A stretch of 64,000 nucleotides of DNA from Symplocastrum torsivum CPER-KK1. GTDB taxonomy: Bacteria > Cyanobacteriota > Cyanobacteriia > Cyanobacteriales > Coleofasciculaceae. How positions within the stretch are numbered: the stretch's first letter is position 1; every line of letters starts with the position of its first letter. The stretch spans positions 117,517-181,516 of the forward strand of contig JAHHIF010000011.1 in NCBI GenBank assembly GCA_019358875.1, given 5' to 3'. Below, piece by piece: positions 20,531-29,124 of the stretch. Below the pieces are notes generated by a model. It was not told where the DNA came from, searched no databases, and was given only the letters and a program-made list of their open reading frames with translations. The position numbers and the translations under genes were made by a program.

Positions 20531-21865
20531 ATGCTGCGAATCATTACTCAGCAGGCTGAGGCACAAACTGAACTGCGACGAATCTGCGATCGCCTTTCAG
20601 GAGCTACCGACGCCAATCGCACTCCTCAAGACCAAATTGTTCATAAAGAATCAACGGTGCGGGAAGTCCTCCAGGCGGTACAGCGCCAAGGAGACAAAGC
20701 ACTCTTGCACTACACAGAAGAATTTGATCGGCAAATCTTGAGTGCTGAACAACTGCGCGTCAGTGGGTCAGAACTGGATGCGGCATACCAACAGGTGTCC
20801 AAGGAATTACTTGACGCCATACAGTTGGCGACGCGACGAATTGAAGCATTTCATCAGCAGCGCATTCCCAAGTCTTGGGTGCAATTTGACGATGATGATG
20901 TAGTACTCGGCAAGCGCTATACCCCGGTAGATCGAGCAGGCATTTACGTTCCTGGTGGTAGAGCGTCCTACCCAAGTACCGTCTTAATGAACGCCATCCC
21001 CGCGAAAGTCGCCAAGGTTCCTCGGATTGTAATGGTAACGCCACCAGGCCCGGATAAAGCGATTCATCCGGCTGTTTTGGTGGCAGCTCAAGAAGCGGGT
21101 ATTCAAGAGATTTACCGAGTTGGTGGGGCACAAGCGATCGCGGCTTTAGCGTACGGCACCGAAACAATTCCTAAGGTTGATGTGATAACGGGACCAGGAA
21201 ATATCTATGTTACCCTTGCTAAAAAACTTGTTTTTGGCACTGTGGGAATCGACTCTCTGGCAGGTCCCTCTGAGGTGCTAGTGATTGCGGATGAATCTGC
21301 CAATCCTGTTCATATTGCCGCTGATTTACTGGCGCAGGCAGAACATGACCCAATGGCAGCCGCGATTCTTCTGACACCTGATGCCCAACTCGCAAAAAAA
21401 GTGCAAAAAGAAGTCGAATGGCAACTCAAAGACCATCCACGTCGGCTATTGACAGAAAAAGCGATCGCTCACTACGGTCTCATTGTCATTGTTGATTCTC
21501 TGGAGGTGGCAGCTGAACTGTCCAACGAATTTGCACCAGAACACTTGGAACTAGAGATTGCTGAACCTTGGGACTTACTCGAAAAAATCCGCCATGCAGG
21601 CGCGATATTTTTGGGTCATTCAACCCCCGAAGCTGTAGGAGATTACCTAGCAGGACCGAATCACACTCTACCCACCTCCGGTGCTGCCCGCTATGCCTCA
21701 CCACTGGGTGTTGAAACCTTCATGAAGCACTCTAGTCTGATTCAGTACTCCTCGACAGCACTCGATAAAGTTTCTGCTGCAATCCAGGCACTGGCACAAG
21801 CAGAAGGTTTACCATCTCATGCTGATTCTGTACGCTTGCGGACAGAAGGAGATTTAGAGGATTAA
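20531..21865 (+). CDS. hisD: Histidinol dehydrogenase
   Basis: Last two steps of histidine biosynthesis: NAD-dependent oxidation of L-histidinol to L-histidine; zinc enzyme. Family blocks seen: 'YVPGGRASYPSTVLMNAIPA', 'GGAQAIAALAYGTETIPKVD', 'GPGNIYVTLAKK', 'AGPSEVLVIAD', 'LLAQAEHDP' and the C-terminal 'GPNHTLPTSGAARY'. I prefer the ATG at 20531 (444 residues, 'MLRIITQQAEAQ'), because this is where cyanobacterial homologues start as I recall them. A GTG at 20474 would add 19 residues without family features. No his operon neighbours, as usual in cyanobacteria. A strong hairpin follows the stop. Confidence 0.95.
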   Translation: MLRIITQQAEAQTELRRICDRLSGATDANRTPQDQIVHKESTVREVLQAVQRQGDKALLHYTEEFDRQILSAEQLRVSGSELDAAYQQVSKELLDAIQLATRRIEAFHQQRIPKSWVQFDDDDVVLGKRYTPVDRAGIYVPGGRASYPSTVLMNAIPAKVAKVPRIVMVTPPGPDKAIHPAVLVAAQEAGIQEIYRVGGAQAIAALAYGTETIPKVDVITGPGNIYVTLAKKLVFGTVGIDSLAGPSEVLVIADESANPVHIAADLLAQAEHDPMAAAILLTPDAQLAKKVQKEVEWQLKDHPRRLLTEKAIAHYGLIVIVDSLEVAAELSNEFAPEHLELEIAEPWDLLEKIRHAGAIFLGHSTPEAVGDYLAGPNHTLPTSGAARYASPLGVETFMKHSSLIQYSSTALDKVSAAIQALAQAEGLPSHADSVRLRTEGDLED

Positions 21866-21874
21866 GTCAGTAAC

Positions 21875-21904
21875 TCATCCCACGTAAGCAAGGACGTGGG
21901 ATGA
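21875..21904 (+). terminator. Hairpin after hisD, probable terminator
   Basis: TCATCCCACGT (21875-21885) pairs perfectly with ACGTGGGATGA (21894-21904), an 11-bp stem with an 8-base loop. It begins 9 bases after the hisD stop. The following sequence is only moderately T-rich, so termination may be imperfect. Confidence 0.6.
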
Positions 21905-21969
21905 AAGTGTTATTTGTTGTTGGTTATTGGTGATTTATAGCGGTTCTCGATCACAGGAAGCGCTATAGT

Positions 21970-23238
21970 TTATCCCTCAATCTGCCCACTGCTTTGCCCT
22001 AGGTGGGGAGTACGCCCTAACAGCCCTGTCATCAAGCGTAACGCTAGAGATTTAAAGGGATGAATGTTTTGTAGTATCCATAAGCCAAAGCGGCGAGTCG
22101 TTACCACTGGCAACCAGTTATTGGAAAACATTCGGTCAAGAACATCGGTAAAGCCTAGAATTGCCCAGTTCTCTAATTTACGCCAGCGTTCGTAGCGTCT
22201 TAATACTTGTACATCTCCAATATCTTCACCTTGCTGAGTAGCTGCTTGCAGGATTTGTGCTAGGGCAGCAGCATCCCGGATGCCCATATTTAACCCTTGT
22301 CCGCCAACCGGATGACAACAGTGCGCCGCATCACCAATTAGGGCAAGTCGAGGCTGGGTGTAGCGATCGCTTTGCATCAACTGTACAGGAAAGACAAATC
22401 GATCGCTCTCCAGTTCCAGATGCCCTAATAGCCCACCTGTGCGTTGTTCCAGTAACGCTAGAAACTCTGCCTTATCCAGTTCCTTTAGGGCTTTCGCTTC
22501 GGCATGAGGGGCTGTCCATACCACTTGACAGCGATTTCCTGGTAGTGGCAACACACCCATTGGACCGCTCGACCAAAAGCGTTCAAAGGCAGTATTGTTA
22601 TGGGGCTTCTCAGTTTTAATCCTTGCTGTGACGCAAGACTGCCAGTATTGCCAGCCTTTGGTGGTAATGCCTGCACTAGTACGAATTTGCGATCGCACTC
22701 CGTCTGCCCCCACAACTAAGCGCGTCCGTAGCTGACGGTAAGTACCAGCCACCTTCACCTTAATCTCTACCCCAGAACCTTGATACTCGACCTCCTCAAC
22801 CTCAGCAGGGCATAGCCAACTAATATTGGGACACTCTGCCAAAAACTCCTGTAACGCTGTCAGCAAGATGTTGTGTTCTCCCACATAACCCAGAGCATCC
22901 GTTCCTAAATCAGCAGGATGGAACTGTACAATACCTGCATGGTCACCATCCGAGAGCCGAATATGGCGATAAGTGGTAATTTGAGGCAGAATCTTATTCC
23001 AAACCCCTATTCCCTGAAAAATACGCCCTGATAGGATAGAAAGATTGTAAGCTTGTGGCTTGACTGCTGCTACAGAGGGCAGTTGTGCCTCAATTAACAC
23101 TACGCTCAACTTAGAGTTTTTCAACGCACAAGCGAGAGTTGCTCCGGCAATGCCGCCACCGACAATTGCCAGATCATAATCAAAGCCCTGTTGGGTGCTT
23201 GGGGGAGTTTGAATCAGTTGTTCCAGCGCCATTGTCAA
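21970..23238 (-). CDS. FAD-dependent hydroxylase, UbiH/VisC family
   Basis: 422 residues. It has the N-terminal dinucleotide-binding motif 'DLAIVGGGIAGATLACAL' (about 22-40), a 'GADGVRSQIR' motif (about residue 177) and the second FAD motif 'LALIGDAAHCCHPVGGQG' (about 302-319). This is the layout of class A flavin monooxygenases of the ubiquinone-biosynthesis type. Cyanobacteria make plastoquinone, so a quinone or other aromatic substrate is plausible but not shown. Homologues in cyanobacteria are usually called FAD-dependent hydroxylase. The gene is followed at a distance by an AI-2E family gene on the same strand, with no obvious functional link. Confidence 0.85.
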   Translation of the reverse strand: MTMALEQLIQTPPSTQQGFDYDLAIVGGGIAGATLACALKNSKLSVVLIEAQLPSVAAVKPQAYNLSILSGRIFQGIGVWNKILPQITTYRHIRLSDGDHAGIVQFHPADLGTDALGYVGEHNILLTALQEFLAECPNISWLCPAEVEEVEYQGSGVEIKVKVAGTYRQLRTRLVVGADGVRSQIRTSAGITTKGWQYWQSCVTARIKTEKPHNNTAFERFWSSGPMGVLPLPGNRCQVVWTAPHAEAKALKELDKAEFLALLEQRTGGLLGHLELESDRFVFPVQLMQSDRYTQPRLALIGDAAHCCHPVGGQGLNMGIRDAAALAQILQAATQQGEDIGDVQVLRRYERWRKLENWAILGFTDVLDRMFSNNWLPVVTTRRFGLWILQNIHPFKSLALRLMTGLLGRTPHLGQSSGQIEG

Positions 23239-23433
23239 TAGATTTATAAAAAACTATAGGAATATTTACTCTCCTTCATTGTGACGCTTACAGCTAGAGC
23301 GATCAAGTTGCGTGTTGCTGTAGTCAATTTCCTGTATATGCCGATTGGGGATTTGGGATTGGGATAAATTAAATCGGGCTTCCTCGCCGCGAGAGCGTCA
23401 AAAAACCTACACCCGTTAGAATCCCTGGTTCCC

Positions 23434-24579
23434 TCACTCCTCAGACTCCATGTGGCTGGAGGGTTCATGAGCCACAGTTTCGGTAGCAAGGAGATGGGGC
23501 TTACGGTGAAGGCGGATAATCTCGATTGTGCCCTTAATTGTCCCCGCGATCGGGACAGCGACAATCACACCCAACAATCCAGCAATCTGACCACCCATCA
23601 GTAAAGCGATAAAAATCCAGATAGGATTGAGTCCTGTAAACTGACCCATTAACTTAGGAGCTAGGAGATTGTCTTTAATCTGCTGCATGAAAATAGCTGT
23701 AAGTGCTACCCGAATCCCTAACCAAAAATTTTGGAGCATGACCAACAGGGTAACCAATGCGATGCCTAGGGTTGCGCCAATAAGTGGAATTACTTCAGCT
23801 ATGCCAATCAGTAAGGCAAACAGTAGAGCAAATGGCACTTCCAAAATTACAAATGCTGGAGTCAGGGTGGCAAACATAAATAACCCCAGCAAGATTTGGC
23901 TGATAAAAAAATTCTGAAAATTTAGTCGCAGGGATTCGCCTAAGGGTACACCAATATGAGTAGGAAGTAAGTCTACTAAACCCCGCCAGAGGCTCTCACC
24001 ATAGAGCAGCATATAAAATGCCAAGACAATAACTAAGACCGTATCTAAGAGTCCTGAGAGCGTTCCGAGGGCTAATCCAAGCACTTGAGTTGCCAGAACC
24101 TGCACTTGACTTTCAATGCGGGCATTGAGGCGATCGCTAAAGCCTTTGAGGTCAAGTGGTAAGCGGCGAGCTTTTGTCCAAGTGTCTAATCGATCAAGAT
24201 TATCATTACTAGCTTCTAGCCAAGCTGGGATATTGTTTAACAGTTGGGTGGTTTGGTCAATCACCACTGGCACTAGAGTCATCCCTAAAATGACCAAAAG
24301 CGCCAATGTCAAAAGCAAAACAACAATCACTGCCTGAGTTCGAGTCCGACAAAGCCGCTCTAAAACCCGGACAGGGTAGTTTAGTAAAAAGGCGAGAATT
24401 GCTGCGATCGCGAGTACCGTAATTAGATGCTCAAAGTAGCGAAAGATTTGCGACAGAACCCAGAGATTAAGCGCCAAAAGTGGACCACTCAGACCAAGAA
24501 CCAAGAGGCGTTGAAAGTCGGCAGGAAAGCGCATCGAGAACACCCTGTGGTAGCGGCTCATTGAGGCAGAATCATACAA
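23434..24579 (-). CDS. AI-2E family transporter / PerM-like membrane protein
   Basis: 381 residues with several long hydrophobic stretches arranged as in the AI-2E/PerM family: N-terminal pairs ('VLAIAAILAFLLNYPVRVLE', 'AVIVVLLLTLALLVILG'), an extracytoplasmic middle part, and the conserved C-terminal region 'IPLIGATLGIAL', 'QQIKDNLLAPKLMGQFTGLN' and 'GGQIAGLLGVIVAVPIAGTI'. Family members are proposed exporters or ion antiporters; only a few have been shown to move autoinducer-2. A start at Met8 ('MSRYHRVF') or Met16 is also possible. Confidence 0.85.
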   Translation of the reverse strand: MYDSASMSRYHRVFSMRFPADFQRLLVLGLSGPLLALNLWVLSQIFRYFEHLITVLAIAAILAFLLNYPVRVLERLCRTRTQAVIVVLLLTLALLVILGMTLVPVVIDQTTQLLNNIPAWLEASNDNLDRLDTWTKARRLPLDLKGFSDRLNARIESQVQVLATQVLGLALGTLSGLLDTVLVIVLAFYMLLYGESLWRGLVDLLPTHIGVPLGESLRLNFQNFFISQILLGLFMFATLTPAFVILEVPFALLFALLIGIAEVIPLIGATLGIALVTLLVMLQNFWLGIRVALTAIFMQQIKDNLLAPKLMGQFTGLNPIWIFIALLMGGQIAGLLGVIVAVPIAGTIKGTIEIIRLHRKPHLLATETVAHEPSSHMESEE

Positions 24580-24634
24580 CTAGAGCTTGCAAGTGCAATT
24601 GAAAGACAATAACAACGACCAAAGGAAATAAGAG

Positions 24635-25279
24635 ATGGACACAAGCGTAGCCAATTTGCGTCATGAGTATACCTTCCAAGGGTTAAGTGAAATGGATGTA
24701 CATCCCAATCCATTTGAGCAATTTAAAACCTGGTTTGAGCAAGCGGTAGCTGCTCAGTTGCCAGAACCCAATGCGATGACAATTGCTACTGTTACCGCCG
24801 ATGGCAAGCCTTCCGCTCGAATCGTGTTATTGAAGGATTATGATGAACGGGGCTTTGTCTTTTATACCAACTACAAAAGTCATAAGGGGCAGCAGTTGGT
24901 CGAGAATCCTTGGGGAGCGATCGCATTTTGGTGGGCCGAGTTAGAACGACAGGTACGGATTGAGGGGCGTGTTGAAAAGGTTTCACCCGCTGAATCTGAT
25001 GCGTATTTTCATAGCCGTCCAATAGGCTCTCAGCTTGGCGCTTGGGCTTCTAATCAAAGTCAAGTCATTGAAAGTCGTGAGGTATTGGAGCAACAGTTAC
25101 AGAAGCTTAAGGAAGAATACGACAACAAAGAAGTTCCCCGTCCGCCTCATTGGGGAGGTTTTCGGGTAATCCCCAGTGAAATAGAGTTTTGGCAAGGGCG
25201 TCCCAGTCGGCTACATGATAGGTTGCTCTACCAGCGTAGTGAAGATGGAAGTTGGAAAATTCAACGCCTATCGCCTTAG
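24635..25279 (+). CDS. pdxH: Pyridoxamine 5'-phosphate oxidase
   Basis: 214 residues, the expected length. FMN enzyme that oxidises pyridoxine or pyridoxamine 5'-phosphate to pyridoxal 5'-phosphate (vitamin B6 metabolism). Conserved blocks: '[20 protein letters not shown]', '[16 protein letters not shown]', '[19 protein letters not shown]', '[15 protein letters not shown]', and the C-terminal signature '[16 protein letters not shown]' with 'IQRLSP' at the end. Single gene, divergent from the AI-2E family gene. Confidence 0.96.
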   Translation: MDTSVANLRHEYTFQGLSEMDVHPNPFEQFKTWFEQAVAAQLPEPNAMTIATVTADGKPSARIVLLKDYDERGFVFYTNYKSHKGQQLVENPWGAIAFWWAELERQVRIEGRVEKVSPAESDAYFHSRPIGSQLGAWASNQSQVIESREVLEQQLQKLKEEYDNKEVPRPPHWGGFRVIPSEIEFWQGRPSRLHDRLLYQRSEDGSWKIQRLSP

Positions 25280-25402
25280 GTTTGAGTAAAGTCGAGGAAG
25301 CAAGAGCAGGGCTTTGCGTAGCTTCGATTTTCCGAAATCTGGACTGGATAAGGTGATAGGGTAACTTTTATACTTTTTGCAGCTTTCTCCCTCCTCTTCA
25401 CG

Positions 25403-26143
25403 ATGCCTTCCCAAAACAGACGCAGCTTTAGTCAGCAAATTGTTCGTGTTTGGCAAGAGCAGGTTCATGCTAAATTCCCCTTGCTACTGACAACCATCCC
25501 GATTACAGGATTAATTGTTGCTATTTTGTCAGTTTGGGGCTTTCTTGAACTTGCCGATGAAGTGTTGGAGAAGCAAACTAAAGCAATTGATACAAATATT
25601 CTGTTAGCGATTAAGCCCATGCATACACCGTTACTCGATTATGTGATGCATGGGTTCTCGTTTGTGGGGGGCACAGTGGTTGTTACTTTGGTGTGCCTGG
25701 GTTTAGGAGTAACGTTTTGGAGGCGACGGCGTAAGGCAGAATTTAAGGCGTTAGCGATCGCAGCCATTGGTGCAGTCAGCTTAAATCTTCTGATTAAATT
25801 CATGTTTAATCGCGATCGCCCTGAATTATGGGAACTGGTTGAGGGGAAAACCCACACCTCTAGTTTTCCTAGTGGTCATGCGATGATGTCACTGGTCATT
25901 TATGGATTGGTGGGTTATTTGCTAGCCGTTCGCTTTCCTCTCTGGCGGTGGTGGATTGCGATCGGAACGATTCTGCTTGTTGCAATCATTGGCTTCAGTC
26001 GGCTTTATTTAGGTATTCACTGGCCCACGGATGTGGTGGCAGGCTACGCAGCAGGACTGATTTGGCTTGCCACGGCTATCCTCTATTTGGAAGTACACAA
26101 GGACAATTACCCAGTATCCTGCTACAGCAACGTTGAGTGGTGA
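25403..26143 (+). CDS. PAP2 superfamily membrane phosphatase
   Basis: 246 residues with about six membrane segments. The three-part phosphatase signature is complete: 'KFMFNRDRP' (KX6RP), 'PSGH', and 'SRLYLGIHWPTD' (SRX5HX3D). Members dephosphorylate phosphatidic acid or undecaprenyl/prenyl diphosphates at the membrane. The exact lipid cannot be told from sequence. It lies 124 bases after pdxH and converges on the HEPN gene. Confidence 0.9.
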   Translation: MPSQNRRSFSQQIVRVWQEQVHAKFPLLLTTIPITGLIVAILSVWGFLELADEVLEKQTKAIDTNILLAIKPMHTPLLDYVMHGFSFVGGTVVVTLVCLGLGVTFWRRRRKAEFKALAIAAIGAVSLNLLIKFMFNRDRPELWELVEGKTHTSSFPSGHAMMSLVIYGLVGYLLAVRFPLWRWWIAIGTILLVAIIGFSRLYLGIHWPTDVVAGYAAGLIWLATAILYLEVHKDNYPVSCYSNVEW

Positions 26144-26210
26144 AGAGGTAGTGCCTGGGTTTACATTGGTTCTAAAAATGGTACTGTAAAGGTGAGTTCT
26201 TTCTACAATT

Positions 26211-27248
26211 TCACTCAACCTTGTACAGGCGCAAACCTTCTCTCGCATCTACATTAAACTTCAACCCCACTTCCATTCCACTGGTTATTTTCACTGTCTC
26301 CTGATCAACGTCATTAATCCGAATACTCTCAATCGTAGCGAACTGGCAATACGCCTCACCAACTAAAAAAAGGCTTCCTCTGACTGACAAAGTAGTTTCC
26401 TCAACGTTTGCTACCGCAGCCCTGGGTTTTTTAAACCACTGTGTAATTCGCCCAATCTCTCTAACCTGCCCTATTGATTTCTGCCGCTCAATAACCTGAT
26501 AAGTTACCAACTCAGCCAGCGCTTGACACAAAGTCTCGATAAATTCACATAATTCCAGCAGCGCGTTTGAACCCAGAAAGTTGTCTATAACAGTGCCGTG
26601 GGCTGCTTCATTCCGATAGGTAATCAGTTCATTGAGTTCTCCTTCGGCAGTGTTTTCACTCACCCGAACCTCCAAGAAATGCTTTACGGCTCTATGCTTC
26701 TCCACCCAGCCCCAAGCATTTTGAATTCCAGCGTCAGCTAACAATTTTTCCAGCACTCCTTTCCATAAATTCTGCTCGTGCAAGAGAAACGCATCGGGCA
26801 GCAGCGCGTATTCCTCTTCACCAGTCACCCCACGAAATAAACCTTGAACAACCTGGTCAATGGAAAGGTGTTCAAACCTGTTCTTCTTTAGGTCACACAG
26901 TAAACGGCCCACGCCTGTCCGGTGAGTATTCTGGATTGTTTCTTCAAGATCTACATAACGTGGAAATATACTCGGCAGAAGCCGTACCCAATCGGTGATT
27001 AAGTTCTCAACAAAACGTTCATAGATGGCGTACAAATGTGTAACCACTGCACAGTGATCGTACACTCGCCACTCCGTTACCCCTGGGACGCCCTTCATGA
27101 GTACGGTCAGTTCTGTGTCCTCGTCCGATTGCTGTCTTGTTACAGAACCCTTTCCAAACACGATTTCTCTAAGCCTCTCATTAGTCTGGATGAGCGCCCG
27201 GACAGTGGAAGTCTTTACCTTGACTGTATTGAGAAGCTCCTGAAACAT
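26211..27248 (-). CDS. HEPN RNase-like protein (MAE_28990/MAE_18760 type), paired with DUF262
   Basis: 345 residues. A helical region contains 'YRNEAAHG' at about 211-218, giving the HEPN active-site pattern Rx4H (Arg212, His217). HEPN proteins carrying this motif are commonly metal-independent RNases in toxin-antitoxin and phage-defence systems. The N-terminal helices include 'HLYAIYERFVENLITDW', typical of MAE_28990/MAE_18760-like HEPN families. The last 75 residues are predicted beta-rich and carry no motif I know. It starts 6 bases after the DUF262 stop, and its ribosome-binding site (GGAGAA) overlaps that stop codon, so the two are translationally coupled. I infer a nuclease effector; family assignment is by motif only. 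Confidence 0.7.
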   Translation of the reverse strand: MFQELLNTVKVKTSTVRALIQTNERLREIVFGKGSVTRQQSDEDTELTVLMKGVPGVTEWRVYDHCAVVTHLYAIYERFVENLITDWVRLLPSIFPRYVDLEETIQNTHRTGVGRLLCDLKKNRFEHLSIDQVVQGLFRGVTGEEEYALLPDAFLLHEQNLWKGVLEKLLADAGIQNAWGWVEKHRAVKHFLEVRVSENTAEGELNELITYRNEAAHGTVIDNFLGSNALLELCEFIETLCQALAELVTYQVIERQKSIGQVREIGRITQWFKKPRAAVANVEETTLSVRGSLFLVGEAYCQFATIESIRINDVDQETVKITSGMEVGLKFNVDAREGLRLYKVE

Positions 27249-27254
27249 CGCTAT

Positions 27255-28445
27255 TTATTCTCCGATGACTTGCGAAAGCATGTCATCGAATAGTCTTAGT
27301 CGCTCCTGGATATCAGCCTTAGTCCTTCCCGCACCTATCAATAGTTTTGATTCATCCTTTCTAAAAAGCTCTTTTGTCTTTTCAATCACTTTTAACTTCT
27401 GCTTAACTAACACATTTGCGTTGGGTAAATTCCTGCTCAAGCCCACCATAACGGCATCATAATAAGCTTTATGAGCGCGATTCTTCCATGTGTTAGATTC
27501 TGGATCAAAGGGCTTGAATAAAGTCTTTCCGTAAATGGTATCAGCTAGAGCGAGTGTTTCTAAAAAAAGGTTTTTGAGGAACTTGATATCTTCATCGGAG
27601 AACTTCAGACTTCTTATCATATAGAGGTTAAAAAATCTCTCCAGTCCACTCTGAAAGTTATCGGCGTGCCGCAGAGCGAAGAAACGAAGAATCAATTCCG
27701 CATCTTCCATCTTTTGATACAACTTGTTTTTAGCCAGTTTATTCGATACTGCCTCTGTTTTTTCATAAGCTTCTATAGGGATGCCCCAAGCCGCAGTAAA
27801 TATAGGATGACGCGCCAGTTCGAGCAATAGTGAGTTGAACTTTCCCTGATACAAACAATTGCGTACCTCTTGCGAACTTAAATCCACCCCTCCATTATTA
27901 AGGCGCTCGAAGGTAAGCTGCTTTAGGAGTAGCGCTTCTTCAGGATTAGATGCCGACTCTGTGATAAGTACTATAGATGAGATGGATCGACGATCAATCC
28001 CTGCCCGAATTTTCCCAGGAAGCTCAGCGTAGTTACGTCCATTCAGTTCTGGCCAAAGTTCGAGTCCAGTCAGCTTGAGCCGATTTTCGTAAAAAGCCTG
28101 AATAGCGCTGATTCTCTGTTGACCATCCATCACCTCATACGAGTTAAACTTCGTCTCGTAAAGAACAATTGGAGGGACAGGAATGTTTATGAGAAAAGAC
28201 TCGATTAGTCGTGATTGCATTTTTGAATCCCAACGCGCCCTTCTTTGATAAAAGGGTCGTAAATCCATATAGTCAGGCTTTTTTAATGCTTCCACAAAGT
28301 TAGGAAGCTTTTCACGATTGATTTCGGTGAGTATTCTTTGTTCTCCTTTCTCGTATTTGGCGTTTATCTCACCATCAGACATTTCGCTGCGGTTTTTGGA
28401 GGGTGATACCTCCCACATTTTTTCTTCAGTTGGCGCTAACGGCAT
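27255..28445 (-). CDS. DUF262 protein (ParB/GmrS-like N-terminal domain)
   Basis: 396 residues. The DUF262 core is clear at about 60-120: 'DLRPFYQRRARWD', 'SRLIESFLINIPVPPIVLYE' and 'YEVMDGQQRISAIQAFY', with the DGQQR motif (107-111) thought to bind or hydrolyse nucleotide in GmrSD-type enzymes. The C-terminal part is helical and does not show the HNH (DUF1524) nuclease motif that usually accompanies DUF262 in type IV restriction enzymes. Instead the next gene encodes a HEPN protein. I infer that DUF262 acts as the sensor or regulator and HEPN as the nuclease. GGAG lies about 12 bases before the ATG, inside an inverted repeat. Confidence 0.82.
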   Translation of the reverse strand: MPLAPTEEKMWEVSPSKNRSEMSDGEINAKYEKGEQRILTEINREKLPNFVEALKKPDYMDLRPFYQRRARWDSKMQSRLIESFLINIPVPPIVLYETKFNSYEVMDGQQRISAIQAFYENRLKLTGLELWPELNGRNYAELPGKIRAGIDRRSISSIVLITESASNPEEALLLKQLTFERLNNGGVDLSSQEVRNCLYQGKFNSLLLELARHPIFTAAWGIPIEAYEKTEAVSNKLAKNKLYQKMEDAELILRFFALRHADNFQSGLERFFNLYMIRSLKFSDEDIKFLKNLFLETLALADTIYGKTLFKPFDPESNTWKNRAHKAYYDAVMVGLSRNLPNANVLVKQKLKVIEKTKELFRKDESKLLIGAGRTKADIQERLRLFDDMLSQVIGE

Positions 28446-28452
28446 CTTCTAC

Positions 28453-28466
28453 ATTCTCCAGAGAAT
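28453..28466. promoter_or_regulatory. Inverted repeat over the DUF262 ribosome-binding site
   Basis: ATTCTC CA GAGAAT, with 6-base arms, ends 8 bases upstream of the DUF262 start and includes its GGAG. It could be an operator for the neighbouring HTH protein or a small hairpin that masks the ribosome-binding site. Confidence 0.35.
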
Positions 28467-28634
28467 AACATTAAAAATATTTATAAGATTTAAAAAATAG
28501 CTGTGTTCATCGAATAAAGATATCACCCCGGCTATCATGTATGGAATTTTTTAACCGTTCTAAAAGAATACTAAGATTTCAAATAAGAAATACTATTAAT
28601 GTGTGCTGCTAAGCTTTTTTTCCCGATTACCCAC

Positions 28635-28856
28635 TTACTCCTCCACTACCTCCAACAAATCTTCAATCAACACATCAAACGTCCGAGCCAACTTTCGTAG
28701 GGCAGCTAAGTCAGCCATCACCATTCCTTGGGACACGGCATAAGTTTTGATTGTGCTATATGACACTCCTGAGCGTTCAGAAAGCTCCTTCAGTGTCCAG
28801 CCTTCTCTAGCGGCAAACTCTCTAATCCGCAACCTTATCAATTCTGTTCTTGACAT
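28635..28856 (-). CDS. Small XRE-type helix-turn-helix regulator
   Basis: 73 residues from the ATG at 28856. The core 'GWTLKELSERSGVSYSTIKT' is a Cro/C1-type HTH; the following 'AALRKLARTFDVLIEDLLEV' is the usual fourth and fifth helix of XRE proteins. A TTG at 28889 would add 11 residues, but those codons run through a 16-base palindrome, so I prefer the ATG. It lies about 190 bases upstream of the DUF262 gene on the same strand and is a plausible repressor of the module and of itself. It could instead be an unrelated regulator. Confidence 0.75.
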   Translation of the reverse strand: MSRTELIRLRIREFAAREGWTLKELSERSGVSYSTIKTYAVSQGMVMADLAALRKLARTFDVLIEDLLEVVEE

Positions 28857-28858
28857 AG

Positions 28859-28874
28859 AGTTTAAATTTAAACT
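28859..28874. promoter_or_regulatory. 16-base perfect palindrome abutting the HTH gene start
   Basis: AGTTTAAATTTAAACT is its own reverse complement and ends 2 bases upstream of the ATG at 28856. Its position and symmetry suit an operator for autoregulation by the dimeric HTH protein. Two HIP1 octamers lie just beyond it (about 28899 and 28926). Confidence 0.5.
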
Positions 28875-29124
28875 AGAATGCCTTGTCAATTAAAAAGCGA
28901 TCGCTTCCGGTCTCGCAAACTTAAAGCGATCGCTAATTGCACAAAAACCCCAATCAAGGGGAAGTATCTACTATGGTATCAACACTAGAGCCTAGAGCAA
29001 GGGCTGTTCATCCTTTATTTAGCTCGTTTTGTCACAAAAGAAGCGATTCTCTACTCCTCAATCTCAATACCGAAGAACGAAAAACGAAATTGGCTCGGTA
29101 AGTCTGACATTAGCGATTTAGCGG

